Below are positions 30,070 to 41,230 of a stretch of 64,000 nt of DNA, one piece after another. The notes below the pieces were generated by a model. The model saw only the letters and a list, made by a program, of their open reading frames with translations, was not told the origin of the DNA and did no database searches. Position 1 is the first letter of the stretch. Every line of letters starts with the position of its first letter. Made by a program: the position numbers and the translations under genes. This stretch comes from Alligator mississippiensis (lineage: Eukaryota; Chordata; Crocodylia; Alligatoridae): the NCBI RefSeq assembly GCF_030867095.1, contig NC_081831.1:21304001-21368000 (forward strand), given 5' to 3'.

Positions 30070-33000
30070 TGAGCAATACCCCATTGAGTGTTCAGCCAGG
30101 AGGGAGTAACTGGTACCATTCTGTGGGCGGGGCTTTGATGGAAGATACCACCCAACTCCTGCCCTAAACCACCTGCTATTTCTGCTGCTTGCACTGCCAT
30201 CCACAGACAACTTATGAGCCCCAAGAGAGAGATCACTGCTCTCACAGAACGCTGGCTCACATTATCTATTACAATGTCAAGGCACAAAGGAACAGTGTGT
30301 AGAGTTGCTATACCAAATACTCTACAGGCTTATGGAGAAAGACTGGATACAAACAAAATTTTGGCTGTAAAGCTTTGGAGAGGAGAATTTGTAGTGAATT
30401 TTCTACGCCTTATAATAGGCTAATGTTAGGTGTTCAACAGTTCATATGTTCAGTGCAGGCTATAGAACTTCATCTTCCTACACGGAGCCCAGCAACTGGT
30501 AGAGTTTCTTTTGAAAAGGTGGGGTTTCTTGTGTTACCTTCTGCAGCCACTGGCAAAGGCAGAATCCTGAATGCAGATTGCTGAGCTGGTCCTATCTGTC
30601 AATTCCTATGAGCATGTGTATACCACAGCAGCAGCCTGTCCCAACCAAGACAGCCCTTAGCACACCCCACTCACCTGCTCCAGCTGGCATATTGCAAACC
30701 TAGAAAAGCATTGGTGAGGCTTGTCCAGAACCTATTAGCTGCTGTCAAACACACCAGCAACCATGATGTTGAGAGCAGGTACAAATGGACACCCTGGAAT
30801 ATCATCACCCATGTATTTTAGTTTAGGTATAGATGGACAGGGTGTGCTTGGGAATGGCCTGGCAGGGATGTACTGCTGCCATGGTATAGATATACATGCA
30901 ACTTCTCTATGACTGTACACAGACATCATCTTTGGAGAAGGATAAACTGTCAGGATGTGTCCTGGCACAGCTACTCCATTTAATTTGGTGACATGTGCTG
31001 CTCCCAGAGCTTCAGGGGCCCTATTCTGTGGGACAACTGCAAACAAGGATACTGACTCAGGGTGTGCTTCCGCATATACAGGAACCTTGGAGTTCTCTCG
31101 CTTGCAGAGCTGTTCTGTGAGTCACGGCACAGCAGCATGATACCCATGCCCAGAAAACCCCCATTAGGAAACTACCAGTGCATGCCTCTACAAGCAGGGA
31201 ACCTGAGCAGGTGCTACCAAGGCTTCAGGCATCTGATCCTGTGGGCCCTAGAAAAAGCCCTGCAGGGGAATTCCTGAGGTGTGAAGGATTGGGCCCCTGA
31301 AGCCCTAAGAGCACTTCTCTGGGTTGGCTGGAGAGTACAAACAGCTCCAATCTGCCCATTCCCTCCTGCCATAAAGCAAACAGCAAAAAATCTGCACAAA
31401 ATTTTACTACCTATAATCGTGGCCACAATTTTCAGTATCTGTGGTGTGAGAAGGAGCATGGGCTTCTGTTTGGTTGGGCTTTGTGCCACCATAAAAATTG
31501 ATCCTCTCTTTAAACATCTGTCTTCATCCTATGATTTCCCAAGTAGCACAGAAAACATCTTTGGGACAGAGACCAGGACAGTAGAAGTGACGGAGCTCTT
31601 ATCCACTAGCAAGGTTTCTGACAGTATAAATGATCAGACAGGTAAAGACAAAGTAACCCAACATGTCTGTCTTCCCTACTTCTCAGATCTCAGCCCTCAA
31701 GTCCAAAACACCTGCACCAAAGTCTTTCTTTCTGTGGCAGGGACAGGGTCCCGGCCCCTGTCATGCTTCTGTGGAAACAACCCTGCAGGCAGGGGATCTC
31801 ACCCAGCTGGGTGTGGACATGCAGTGCAGGTCTGGCATCTGGGGGGAGCACAGCCACTGGCAATACTGGGAGCACGGGAACCTACACTCCAGAGAACCAT
31901 TCCTGATTGGTCCGCAACAGGTAATGGATGGTTTAAGGAGAGAATGCCAAGGGAAGTGCAGCATTCAGCATGCCCAGGCAAAAAACACCAGAGACTGAGG
32001 GAGGGAAGACCTCCAAAGAGAAACGTCCCCATGCCAGACCCTCAGGAGCTCCTGGGAACAGGACAAGCCCAAATGAGGATTGTCCTTCCTAGACAGATAA
32101 GTAAACTGGGATGGGCGCAAGAGTGACAAGGAGGGTTGTCCCCATAGGAACCTGAGCTGGGATTCTAGGGAAAGAGAATCCCATGAGCAACAACTGGCAT
32201 AACCCTAGCTGAGTGAAGGAGAGATAAGAAGAGAGAAATAAAGCAAGCTGACTACTGGGAAGAGATGGAAGTGAAAGGGAAACTGAGGCAGCTGACCTTA
32301 GGGAAAGGGTTAACCTGAATTGCTGGTGAGGAAAACCAAGCATAGGGACAGAGTTTATGGCAGAGTATACCCAGGAGGAGGGGGAAGGACTCCGAGGGAT
32401 TTAGTGGTGAACATAGGTCTCTAAAATAATAACCAGGTTGAGAGCCCCAGCTAAGAGGATTTTTTTTTTGTGGGTTTAATTCTGTCCTACTGGGAATGAA
32501 TCCTAAGAGGGAAGCATGAAAAGGAGGAAATCCTTCCCCATAGATTTGAGTTATAGTTAAGAAACGAACAGGACCGGATTTACAAAGAGGGGACATTTGG
32601 GAAAACTAGGGTCCAAGGTCAGCAACCTGCATAGGAATATCTCCAAAGGACATTGGAGAAATAAAGTGTGTATGATTTGAGGATGATATCCCTAGAGTGA
32701 TTGAACAGATGAAGAGATAAAACGAGCTACTAGGAGCAGAAGACAGAGAGAAAGACCTGGACAAGCTCTGCTCAACACCCAGGGAGCGCAGTGAACATGC
32801 ACCTGAGAGGAAAGGGACAAGGTAAAGGGGAGGTAGGAGCCCTGTAGAAGATCCATGACATGTTTAGATGGACTGCCAAGCTATAACATCCATCCTCCTG
32901 GACATATTTACTATCAAGACATGGCAGGAGAGTGTGGGGGATATATACGTTGTGGTCCCAGTAACCCAGCATGGTTCCAAAGTGAAAGAATACAACTCAC

Positions 33001-33205
33001 TCATACCCTCCTTAAAAACCCTGCAGGGCTTTCTGCCCTTATTACATAACATCCATTTTCCCCATTCCCCAACTCTATTGTCGTCCCCACCAAGGCCCAC
33101 TCCAACTCCTGTTTGTGTTTGTGCTTGTGCTTCCTTTTCCCATTTTCTACTTCATGCCTACCACACTACTTACTTTTCCCAGGCTTTTTCCCCATTTTCA
33201 TTCAC
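30070..33205. other. Intergenic, no gene recognised
   Basis: No exon or named repeat could be supported. The 281-codon open frame at 31,281-32,126 has no recognisable domains, no compositional bias of a gene and no splice context, and was not accepted. Confidence 0.4.
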
Positions 33206-33211
33206 CGACAA

Positions 33212-35085
33212 TCATAGTTTTATAGCTTCTAGGGTCAGAAGGGACCTGAACAGATCATCAAGTCTGACCCCCTGCCTTGGGCAGGAACGAGTGCTGGGAT
33301 CATAATACCCCAGCCAGATATCTATCCAACCTCCTTTTGAAGACCCCCAAGGTAGGGGAGAACACCACCTCCCTTGGGAGCCCATTCCAGAGCCTGGCAG
33401 CCCTAACCATAAAGTAATGCCTCCTGATATCAAGCCTGAACCTGCTCTCAATCAATTTGTGGCCATTATTCCTTGTTATCCCAGGTGGTGCCTGGGGGAA
33501 CAGAGCCTCACCTATTTTCCGCTGGTCCCCCCCAGTGAGTTTATAGATGGCCACCAGATCCGCTCTCAGTTTTCTCTTGTGGAGGCTGAATAGATTTAGG
33601 CCCTTTAGTCTATCTTCATAGGGCCTGGCCTGATGCCCCCTGATAATGCAAGAGGCCCTCCTCTGGACCCTCTCAAGGTTAGCCACATCCCTCTTGAAGT
33701 GTGGCTCCCAGAACTGGATGCAGTGCTCCAACTGCAGCCTGACCGGTGCTACATAGAGGGGAAGGATCACCTCCCTCATCCTGCTTGTGATGCATCTGTG
33801 GATGCATGACAAGGTGCAGTTAGCCTTACTGACCGCTTCCTCGCATTGATGGCTCATGTCCATCCTGGAGTCAACAATGACTCCAAGATCCCTTTCAGCC
33901 ACTGTGTTGTTGAGAAGGGTGTTTCCCAGCCTATAGGTATGTTGCAGGTTCCTTCTCCCTAGATGCAGCACCTTGCCCTTGTCTGAATTGAATTCCATTC
34001 TATTCTCATCCACCCACCTCTGTAACCTGTCTAAATCTAGTTGGATTCTGTCCCTCCTCTCCAGCGTGCCCACTTCTCCCCACATCTTTGTCATCAGCGA
34101 ATTTGAACAGCATGCTTTCCACACCCACCTCCAAGTCACTGATAAAGATGTTGAATAACACAAGCCTGAGGACTGGGCCCTGGGGAACTTCACTGCCCAC
34201 ATCCCTCCAGGTTGAAAATGACCCATTCACCACCACCCTCTGGGTGCAACCATTGAGCCAATTTGCCACCCATCTGACTGTGTAGGCATCAATGTCACAG
34301 TCATCTAGGTTTTTTTTTATGAGAATGGGGTTAGAAACAGTGTCAAAGGCCTTTTTGAAGTCCAGGTAGACGACATCCACCTCAACACCGCATCCAAGGA
34401 CTTTGTGACCTGGTTGTAAAAGGAAACGGTTAGTTGGGCAGGATCTGGCTGCAATTAACCCGTGTTGGTAGCCCTTGAACATTACCTCCCATGCTGGGCC
34501 CCCGCAGATGTGTTCTTTGATAATTTTCTCAAAGGTCTTCCCAAGGACTGAGGTGACACTAATTGGCCTATAGTTACCCAGGTCCTCCTTTCTCCCCTTC
34601 TTGTAAATGGGGACCACATTGGCCTTTTTCCCGTCCTCTAGGACCTGGCTAGAGCACCACGAGCACTCATACAGCCATGCCAGGGGCCCTGCTATGACCT
34701 CCACCAATTCCCTCAGTACCCTCAAATGAAGAGCATCCGAACCTGCTGATTTATACATGTCCAGCCCCTCCAAAAGTTCCTTAACTAGATTGTCTCTGAC
34801 CCTAGGCATGCTGTCATGTCCCCTGAGCCTGCCCATAATCCTAGTGGGGGAGTTGTCCTGGTCCCTGCTCAGAAATATGGAGGCAAAGAACTCGTTGAAG
34901 AGATCAGCTTTTTCCTTTGCTGCAATCACTAGATTGCCAAGCCTGTCCAGTAGGGGGGCCATGTTACCTGGTGCCTTCTTCTTACTCCCTATGTATTTGA
35001 AAAAGGACTTTTGTTATCCTTAATTCTGGTCACCAGTCCTAGTTCCATCTCTGGCTTGGCCTTCCTAACCACCTCCCTGCAATCA
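33212..35085 (-). mobile_element. CR1 LINE, 5'-truncated, antisense
   Basis: The minus strand carries CR1 ORF2 from just before the reverse transcriptase to the 3' UTR. It lies in two overlapping frames (34,962-34,006 and 34,226-33,300) that imply a frameshift near 34,100. Visible motifs are NEFFASIFLS, YKKGRKEDLGNYRPISV, LDFKKAFDTVSNP and FKFADD, then the C-terminal LQLEHCIQFWEPHFKRDV. The 3' UTR is at 33,212-33,300. It is inactive. Confidence 0.93.
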
Positions 35086-35175
35086 CAAAAGCAAGGCACC
35101 TCCCGTCAGAGAATCAAACCCTAGTCTCCTACATGACAGGCAGGGACAGTTACTGCTATACTAACAAGGAATAGT
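35086..35175. repeat. Possible tRNA-derived SINE fragment
   Basis: AGAGAATCAAACCCTAGTCTCC followed by TACATGACAGGCAGG resembles the antisense B-box and anticodon region of tRNA-derived SINEs. It is short and diverged. Confidence 0.35.
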
Positions 35176-36120
35176 ACAATATTACTAAGGACTGGGGTGA
35201 CTAAGGATCCTCCTCCCCCAGTGATTCTCTCATTCTTCTCTTGGCATTACAATCTGCATCTTGAGCCTGAGGCATGGAAAATCTTTCAGCAATCTGTCAA
35301 AATTTTGTCAACATTTCAAAACATTTAAATGATTGCCACACCACTATTGTCTGCAATCCATGGCACATGGTTGAACATATGACCTTTTACCTCTCTCCTG
35401 ACTGGATGATTAAAACTATTTTAAAGGACAAACAGTAAATAAAGAGTGCATGGGGCCAGCAATGGAATAGCTGATAGTTTAGGGGTATTTCCATTGGCAG
35501 CAACACGCTTTGAATAATGTCTGATACTTATCAGGTTTTATTCATAAATTCCTTCACCCAAACATCTGTTTCCATTTGGAACATACAAGTGCTGAGCTGA
35601 AAGTATCAAGAAAAAGTGACTCACTGGACTTTGCATATCTGTAAATAAGTTAACAGTTCAATCTAGCTGCACTTGGTGCTTCTTCTCCCCCAAATCCAAA
35701 TAAGAGTGGTTTTGACAAATTTTAATTCCCAGCTCTCCTTGTTCTACTGCTCAATTAGGCCATGTCTTCACTGAAAAAAAAGGGTTTATTTCTACATTGA
35801 AGGAGACCTAATGGTTGTAAAATCCCCCTAGAGACCAAACATTTTTAGTTTGAGGTAGATAATAAAGGTTCATCCTTCACTCCCACCTGAGGTGCTATCA
35901 ATTAGCTACATCAGGATAAAATCTCCAGTGCCCCGTCTCCATTGAGATTTCCCATCACGGTGGGTATCCCAATATAAAAGTAACACTTGTGGCTGCAATG
36001 GAAAGACTTAGCTTTAGAAAGGTGAGCAGCTGTTTCTGGCTCTGCTGCCTGGAAAACTGTGCATGTGCTGCCCTCTGTTGTTCACGAGTAGGAAATGGAG
36101 TATTTTATTGTAGAAGTCAA
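35176..36120. other. Intergenic, no gene recognised
   Basis: AT-rich sequence without recognised features. Confidence 0.5.
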
Positions 36121-36121
36121 T

Positions 36122-36210
<89 letters not shown>
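36122..36210. repeat. (GATA)22 microsatellite
   Basis: About 22 GATA units without interruption, directly at the left end of fold-back copy B. Confidence 0.97.
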
Positions 36211-36211
<1 letters not shown>

Positions 36212-36212
36212 A

Positions 36213-36668
36213 GAGCTGTGTGAAGCTTTAGTCCCCGATTTGATTTGGTAGAGATTCAGCCCAATTTGGTGGCTGAATCTCTGAATCCAAATCAAATCAG
36301 GAGACCCTTTAATCTCTCTGAATCAAATCAGAACCCTTTGAATCAATTCAGAGAGATTCAGAAAGACTCAGCAATTCATATATAGACACGGCTTTAAATG
36401 TTTTTTCTACATACCTCAAGGTACCAGGCAGCTCATGAATGCTGCAATGCTGGGGTGGATGGAGCATCCCACAGGAGCATGAGGGGGGTCCCTGGCATGC
36501 TCGGCAGCAGATCCAGAAGTGGACAAGAAGCACTTCCGGTTTACTTCCAGGTCTGCTGGGGAGCACACGGGGGGTCACCTGCACCCCTGCAGCTCAGTGA
36601 CTGGTGCCTCCTGGGTCTGAGACAGGTACCTGGGGTCCCCCCATGACCAATCGCTGAGCTGGGGAGGT
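36213..36668. mobile_element. Fold-back MITE B (left arm only)
   Basis: Homologous to the left arm and centre of element A: AGTCCCCGATTTGATTTGG, then GGCTTTAAATGTTTTTTCTAC, then GAAGTGGACAAGAAGCACTTCC. It starts GAGCTGTGTGAAGC next to the GATA tract. The right arm is missing; CR1 sequence follows at once. Confidence 0.7.
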
Positions 36669-36896
36669 ACGGTAGATATACTGGAGGATAGGGTTAGTAT
36701 TAAGAGAGACCTAGACAAATTGGAGGATTGGACCAAAAGAAATCTCATGAGGTTTAATAAGGACAACTGAAACGTCTGGCACTTAAGACAGAACAATCCC
36801 ATGCACCAGTACAGGCTGGGGGCTAACTGGCTGAGCAGCAGCTCTACAGAAAAGGACCTGAATATGAGCCAAAAGTGTGCCCATTAGGTCTGTGTG
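36669..36896 (+). mobile_element. CR1 fragment (upstream part of a split copy)
   Basis: Degraded CR1 reverse-transcriptase text: a 'RDLDKLEDWTKRNLMRFNKDN'-like region (in pieces), then NNPMHQYRLGA and EKDL. The CR1 order resumes at about 38,500, so this and 38,500-39,118 look like one copy split by later insertions. Confidence 0.7.
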
Positions 36897-38229
36897 AGTA
36901 GGCAGCAGCTTCGGACCCAGCCACTTCAGATGCCAGGGATGATCTGGAGCTCTGGACTGGGTTTCTGCTTTGATCTGGCCGAAGCTGCTCCAAAGCTTCG
37001 GAGCCGCCTCAGAGATCCAGCCATAGGGTATAATGGGGAATCAATGAAATATCTATAACGTTTTTATTTTTTGTCCGATTTGAATGAAACTTGCAGGGGT
37101 GGTAGCCTCTGCTGAGAGCATGAAACCTACCAAGTTTCAAGAAGATCGGTGCAGGGGTTTTGGGGTAACTGTACCCCAAATTCTTGAAAGCAAAACTCCT
37201 GTCATATCCATGTGTTACAACACAGGGAGGTCAAAACTGCAGGAGTGGTGGCCCCTGCTGAGGCCACAAAGTCTACCAAGTTTCAAGAAGATCGGTGCAG
37301 GGGTTTGGGCGGAACTGCCCCTCAAGCCAGGGACAAGCACAACTGGTGCCATGGGTGCTGTGGGACTGGCTGTGTCTGTCTCGGGGCGGGAGGGCAGACA
37401 CTGCTGCAGGCCTGGCTGCTGAGCTGCTGCGTTCCCAGTTACCAATCAATCATGATTCACTCAGGGACCAGGGACCCAGGGACCAGCTCAATACGCAGGA
37501 CCTAGCTACTACATAAAGACTTAACGAGTTTCAATTAACACCTACAAACCCAGACTAAGGAGAGGAAAGACTCAATACAGACCATCAACTGCCCCAGGAC
37601 AGACACAGTCTTGGCAGGAGTTTTGCCTGTCAGCAGCTAGGGGTGCAGGGCCCCAGAACCCTCTGCACCGATCTCCTCCACACCTGGCAGGCGTCACAGC
37701 AGGGGCCACCATCCCTGCAGCTGTCACCCCGCTGCACCTGAACACGCGCAGTGTCACCCATGGCACCAGTTGTGCTTGTCCGCAGCTTGAGGGGCAGTTC
37801 CCCCCAAACCCCTGCACCGATCTCCTTGAAACTTGGCAGGCCTTGTGGCCTCAGTAAGAGCTACCAGCCCTGAAGTTTTGACCCCCCGCCCCCTTGTTGT
37901 AATGCACAGCCATGACATATTTGGCTTTCAAGAATTTGGGGTACAGTTCCTCCCAAACCCCTACACTGATCTTCCTGAAACGTGGCAGGTTTCATGCTCT
38001 CAGCAGAGGCTACCATCCCTGCAAGTTTCATTCAAATTGGACAAAAAATAAAAACGTTATAGATATTTCATTGATTCCCCATTATACCCTATGGCTGGAT
38101 CTCCGAGGCGGCTCTGAAGCTTCGGCCGGATCGAGGCGGAAACCCATTCCAGAGGTCCGGATCGGATCGTGGCCATCCGAAGTGGCTGGACCCAAAGCTG
38201 GATCAGATCACTGCCAACTCTCACAGCCC
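36897..38229. mobile_element. Fold-back element C, 1.33 kb
   Basis: The element is flanked by TA (36,895-36,896 and 38,230-38,231). The ends are GGTCTGTGTGAG and, inverted, GGGCTGTGAGAG. The arms are long inverted repeats: CCATAGGGTATAATGGGGAA (about 37,020) recurs as TTCCCCATTATACCCTATGG (about 38,075). Likewise CCCAAATTCTTGAAAGC recurs as GCTTTCAAGAATTTGGG. Each arm contains repeated modules with the phrase 'GCCTGCCAAGTTTCAAGGAGAT' in variants. No coding region was found. Confidence 0.8.
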
Positions 38230-38230
38230 T

Positions 38231-38499
38231 ATTGTACGCCTCTGCACAAACTGTCACAACCCACTTGGTTGCCCAGCTGTCCCCTCTCTGGGGCACTGAC
38301 CTTCTCTGGTGTTACCACTTTTATAGGTCCCTCCGGTTGGCCTGACCACGTAGGGGCATCTCCTGCACAGCCGGTTCTGGACGGCTTTGAAACGGCTTGC
38401 TGTGGGATGATGTCACCTGGCTGAGCCATGGGCCACACATCCACCTCTGGTAAGTATCCCACTGTGTTTATTTCTCTCAAACAGAGGCTGGTACCGGTC
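38231..38499. other. Unidentified insertion inside CR1
   Basis: About 270 bp separate fold-back element C from resumed CR1 sequence. The segment begins near TGTCACAACCCA and ends near CCCCTGTTATA. It may be the remnant of another LTR-like element; I could not identify it. Confidence 0.4.
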
Positions 38500-39118
38500 C
38501 CCTGTTATAAGCATACTGGGCTGCATTGGCAGGAGTGTTGCCAGCAGGTCAAGGGAAGTAATTCTTCCCCTCTATTCAGCACTGGTGAGGCCACATCTGG
38601 AGTACTATGTTCAGTTTTGGGCCCCCCACTGTGGAAAGGATGTGGACAAATTGGAGACAGTCCGGTGGAGCACAACAAAAATGGTGAGGGGGCTGGGGTC
38701 ATGACTTATGAGGAGAGGCTGAGGGAACTGGACTTATTTAGTCTAGAAAAGAGAAGACTGAGGGGGGATTTAATAGCAGCCTTCAGCTACCTGAAGGGTG
38801 GTTTGAAGGAGGATAGAGCTAGACTGTTCTCAGTGGTGGCAGATGACAAAACAAGGAGCAGTGTTTTCCAGTTGCAGCAAGGGAAGTTTAGGTTAGCCAT
38901 TAGGAAAAACTCTCTCACCAGGAGGGTAGTAAAACACTGGAACAGGTTACCTAGAGAAGTTATGGAATCTCCATCCTTGGAGGTATTTAAGACCCAGGTA
39001 GACAAAGCCTTGGCTGGGATGAACTAGTTGGGGATGGTCCTGTTTTGAGCAGGGGCTTGGACTAGATAATCTCCTGAAGTCCCTTGCAACCCCTAATTTT
39101 CTATGATTCTATAATTCT
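38500..39118 (+). mobile_element. CR1 LINE 3' end (older subfamily)
   Basis: Reads as CR1 from GGCTGCATTGGCAGG through a C-terminal ORF2 segment (open frame to 39,027: [40 protein letters not shown]). The 3' UTR ends TTTTCTATGATTCTATAATTC. It differs in wording from the copies at 12.7 and 57 kb, so it is another subfamily. A frameshift lies near 38,690. Confidence 0.92.
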
Positions 39119-39890
39119 AAGTTTGTTCACTATCCTTTGGTAATGAGGTGTAGGACCTCTCAATTCTTCCCATAGCACATGTTGACGTACTAGTCTCCTT
39201 TCAAGTCCCTTTCTCCCTTGTAGCATTTGCCACTTACAATTTAGAACTAGAAACATCACACTCACAAGTATCTCATCCTTGTTTCCAGTTGGCCCTTGGG
39301 TGGAGGGATCCATGGCCCTCTGTTGGTAAAAATACAAACATCCCTCCCAAAATAAATAGAAACTGGAAGGCAGGCAACATTGGGTCCACTGTTTTTGTAG
39401 GTAATCTTAACTTTAGGGCTGGTTGCAAGAAACTAAAGATTGTGTTTTGGATGGCAGGAATTGTAAAATGTACAGATATCCAGGTACACAAAGATGGCGA
39501 AAGTTGAGGTACGGGAACAGTTCCTTTGAACAGACTATTGAAGCCATATAGGCAATATCTAAGTCCAATGGACAGTCATTGTTTGACTGGCCTACATGGG
39601 CAAAAATGGATGCAAAGGCAGTTCCCCATAGAAACTTCCAAGAAGGGGTGTCTACAGAGTGTCACAATTCCTCCATGGCCTAGGGGGCACAGGACTAGGA
39701 CATGGACCAGGCGGATAAGTTATCGATACAGCTTGACTGGGTAGAGTCCTTCAGACCAGCAGAATGGGAAGGATAAAAGATTTTAGTGACCACAGCAGAG
39801 AGTGCAGATGGCTTGTTATTCCAGAGGAAGGCAAATGTATTTACTACACAGATGAAATGAGCCTAGGCCCACTGAGAAACTAAGTCACTT
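39119..39890. other. Intergenic, no gene recognised
   Basis: No recognised feature. Confidence 0.45.
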
Positions 39891-39894
39891 TCAC

Positions 39895-40505
39895 TGAGAC
39901 AACAAATGAAAAAAACAGGAATGGGGTGAGGGTCAAAAGTTAACAAGTTTCCGAGGGATGGGCACCAAGCAGAGAACACTGGCCTGCATCCACCCAAGGA
40001 GCCTGGGGATGCTTCCAAATGAAAATCTGCCAAGACGTATGCATAGAGGAGTGGGAAGAAAACAGCTCCACTGTCTCCTGTGTTCTCCCCAGCAAGGGCC
40101 TCCTTTATAGCCTGGTAGATGGCACATTTGGTGAGAGCCAGGAGGAGGTTGACCAGGAGGTCCCAGGACTTGGCTGAGCCATACATAAAAAAAAAAAAAA
40201 AAAGTGTAGGAAGAAAGGCAGAGAAAGCCTGAATAGGAGATTACTGAAGAGGTGATTGGAGGGGTGGGGGGTTGCAGACTGGTACACTTAAGGTAGGTGT
40301 GCTCCAAGGTCTCCCACAGATTACAGAAGGGGCAGGCATTGGGGGAGTCCATGAAGCATGTGAGATACATGGCCAGATTGGTGGCTCCATTTGTGAGCTG
40401 CCAAGCTAGTACCCCAGTGGCTCAGGGGAATAGAGTAAAATACAGACTGGTCCACCAGGAACCCTCATCCTTGGCAAAGGGGCCCCACCACTTGGTGTCT
40501 GGATG
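39895..40505 (-). mobile_element. L1/Tx1-like LINE, 3' end
   Basis: On the minus strand the frame 40,370-39,933 has a zinc-binding knuckle NACPFCNLWETLEHTYLKC. The overlapping frame 40,186-39,863 adds SWDLLVNLLLALTKCAIYQ. This is the C-terminal layout of a LINE common in fish, turtles and crocodilians. It matches 60,080-60,700 base by base with moderate divergence. A poly(A/T) run at about 40,187-40,203 interrupts it. Confidence 0.65.
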
Positions 40506-40509
40506 GGTT

Positions 40510-41040
40510 GGAGGGGGTCCACACCAGGCACCATGCCTGGGAAAGTCACTGACCCCATGCCCTGCCCTGCTGGGACCACTCATCCCTGCCTTGCTGGTTC
40601 CCACTCCAATAGTCTGTGGGGGGGGCGCTCCCCAGCCAGAGCCAGGCCATGTTCTATGCTGACTCAAAACCCTTCCCCCCCAACCTTGCCCAGAGCCAGC
40701 ACACACCAATGAATCCCCCCTCCCCCTGGAGCTGGAACAGAACCCAGGCATCCGGACTCCCAGCACCACAACAGGCTGAAGCAGTGGGCCATGCCCCCCA
40801 TGGGCGGTGACCGGCCTAGGAGGAGGCACCCTCCCAAGTGGTGGAGAAGGCAGGAAACAGGGGGTCCCCAGGTACCTACCTTGCCCCTGCCCCACTGGGG
40901 TCATTCATCACAGCTCTGCAGGCTCTCCCCCTTACCCATGTAACCAGCATGTCTGAAGCACCACATCCACACCTTGTTTTTACTGCCCCCTACAACTTGC
41001 CATCATAGGCAGCTGCCTGTGCTGCTGGTCTTGGGCAAAT
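40510..41040. other. C-rich intergenic segment
   Basis: GC-rich and non-coding as far as I can see. Confidence 0.4.
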
Positions 41041-41042
41041 AG

Positions 41043-41230
41043 AAGGGTGATTGTGATGTTCTGGGAATATGTCTGGTAGTTGTGCACAAGGGCTGTTCAT
41101 TTTTAAGAATAACTTATACAAACACTTGTCTAGGATGGCTTAGATGTGGATGATCCTGCCTTTAACAGGGATTAGATTTTGTGAATTCCTGAGTTCCCTT
41201 CCATTCCTATTTTTCTATGTTTCTAAGATT
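41043..41230 (+). mobile_element. CR1 3' tail fragment
   Basis: TTGTCTAGGATGGCTTAGAT, then GGATGATCCTGCCT, then GAGTTCCCTTCC, then TTTTTCTATGTTTCTAAG follows the CR1 3' UTR order. It is the same subfamily as 17,680-17,915. Confidence 0.65.

Noticed and set aside
31281..32126. Open frame of 281 codons
   Set aside because: No recognisable domain, no coherent composition and no splice or promoter context; treated as chance.
34006..34962. Functional reverse-transcriptase gene
   Set aside because: Part of a frameshifted, 5'-truncated CR1 copy.
36122..36210. CRISPR-like array
   Set aside because: Simple GATA repeat in a vertebrate genome; no spacers. The other tandem arrays also lack repeat-spacer structure.
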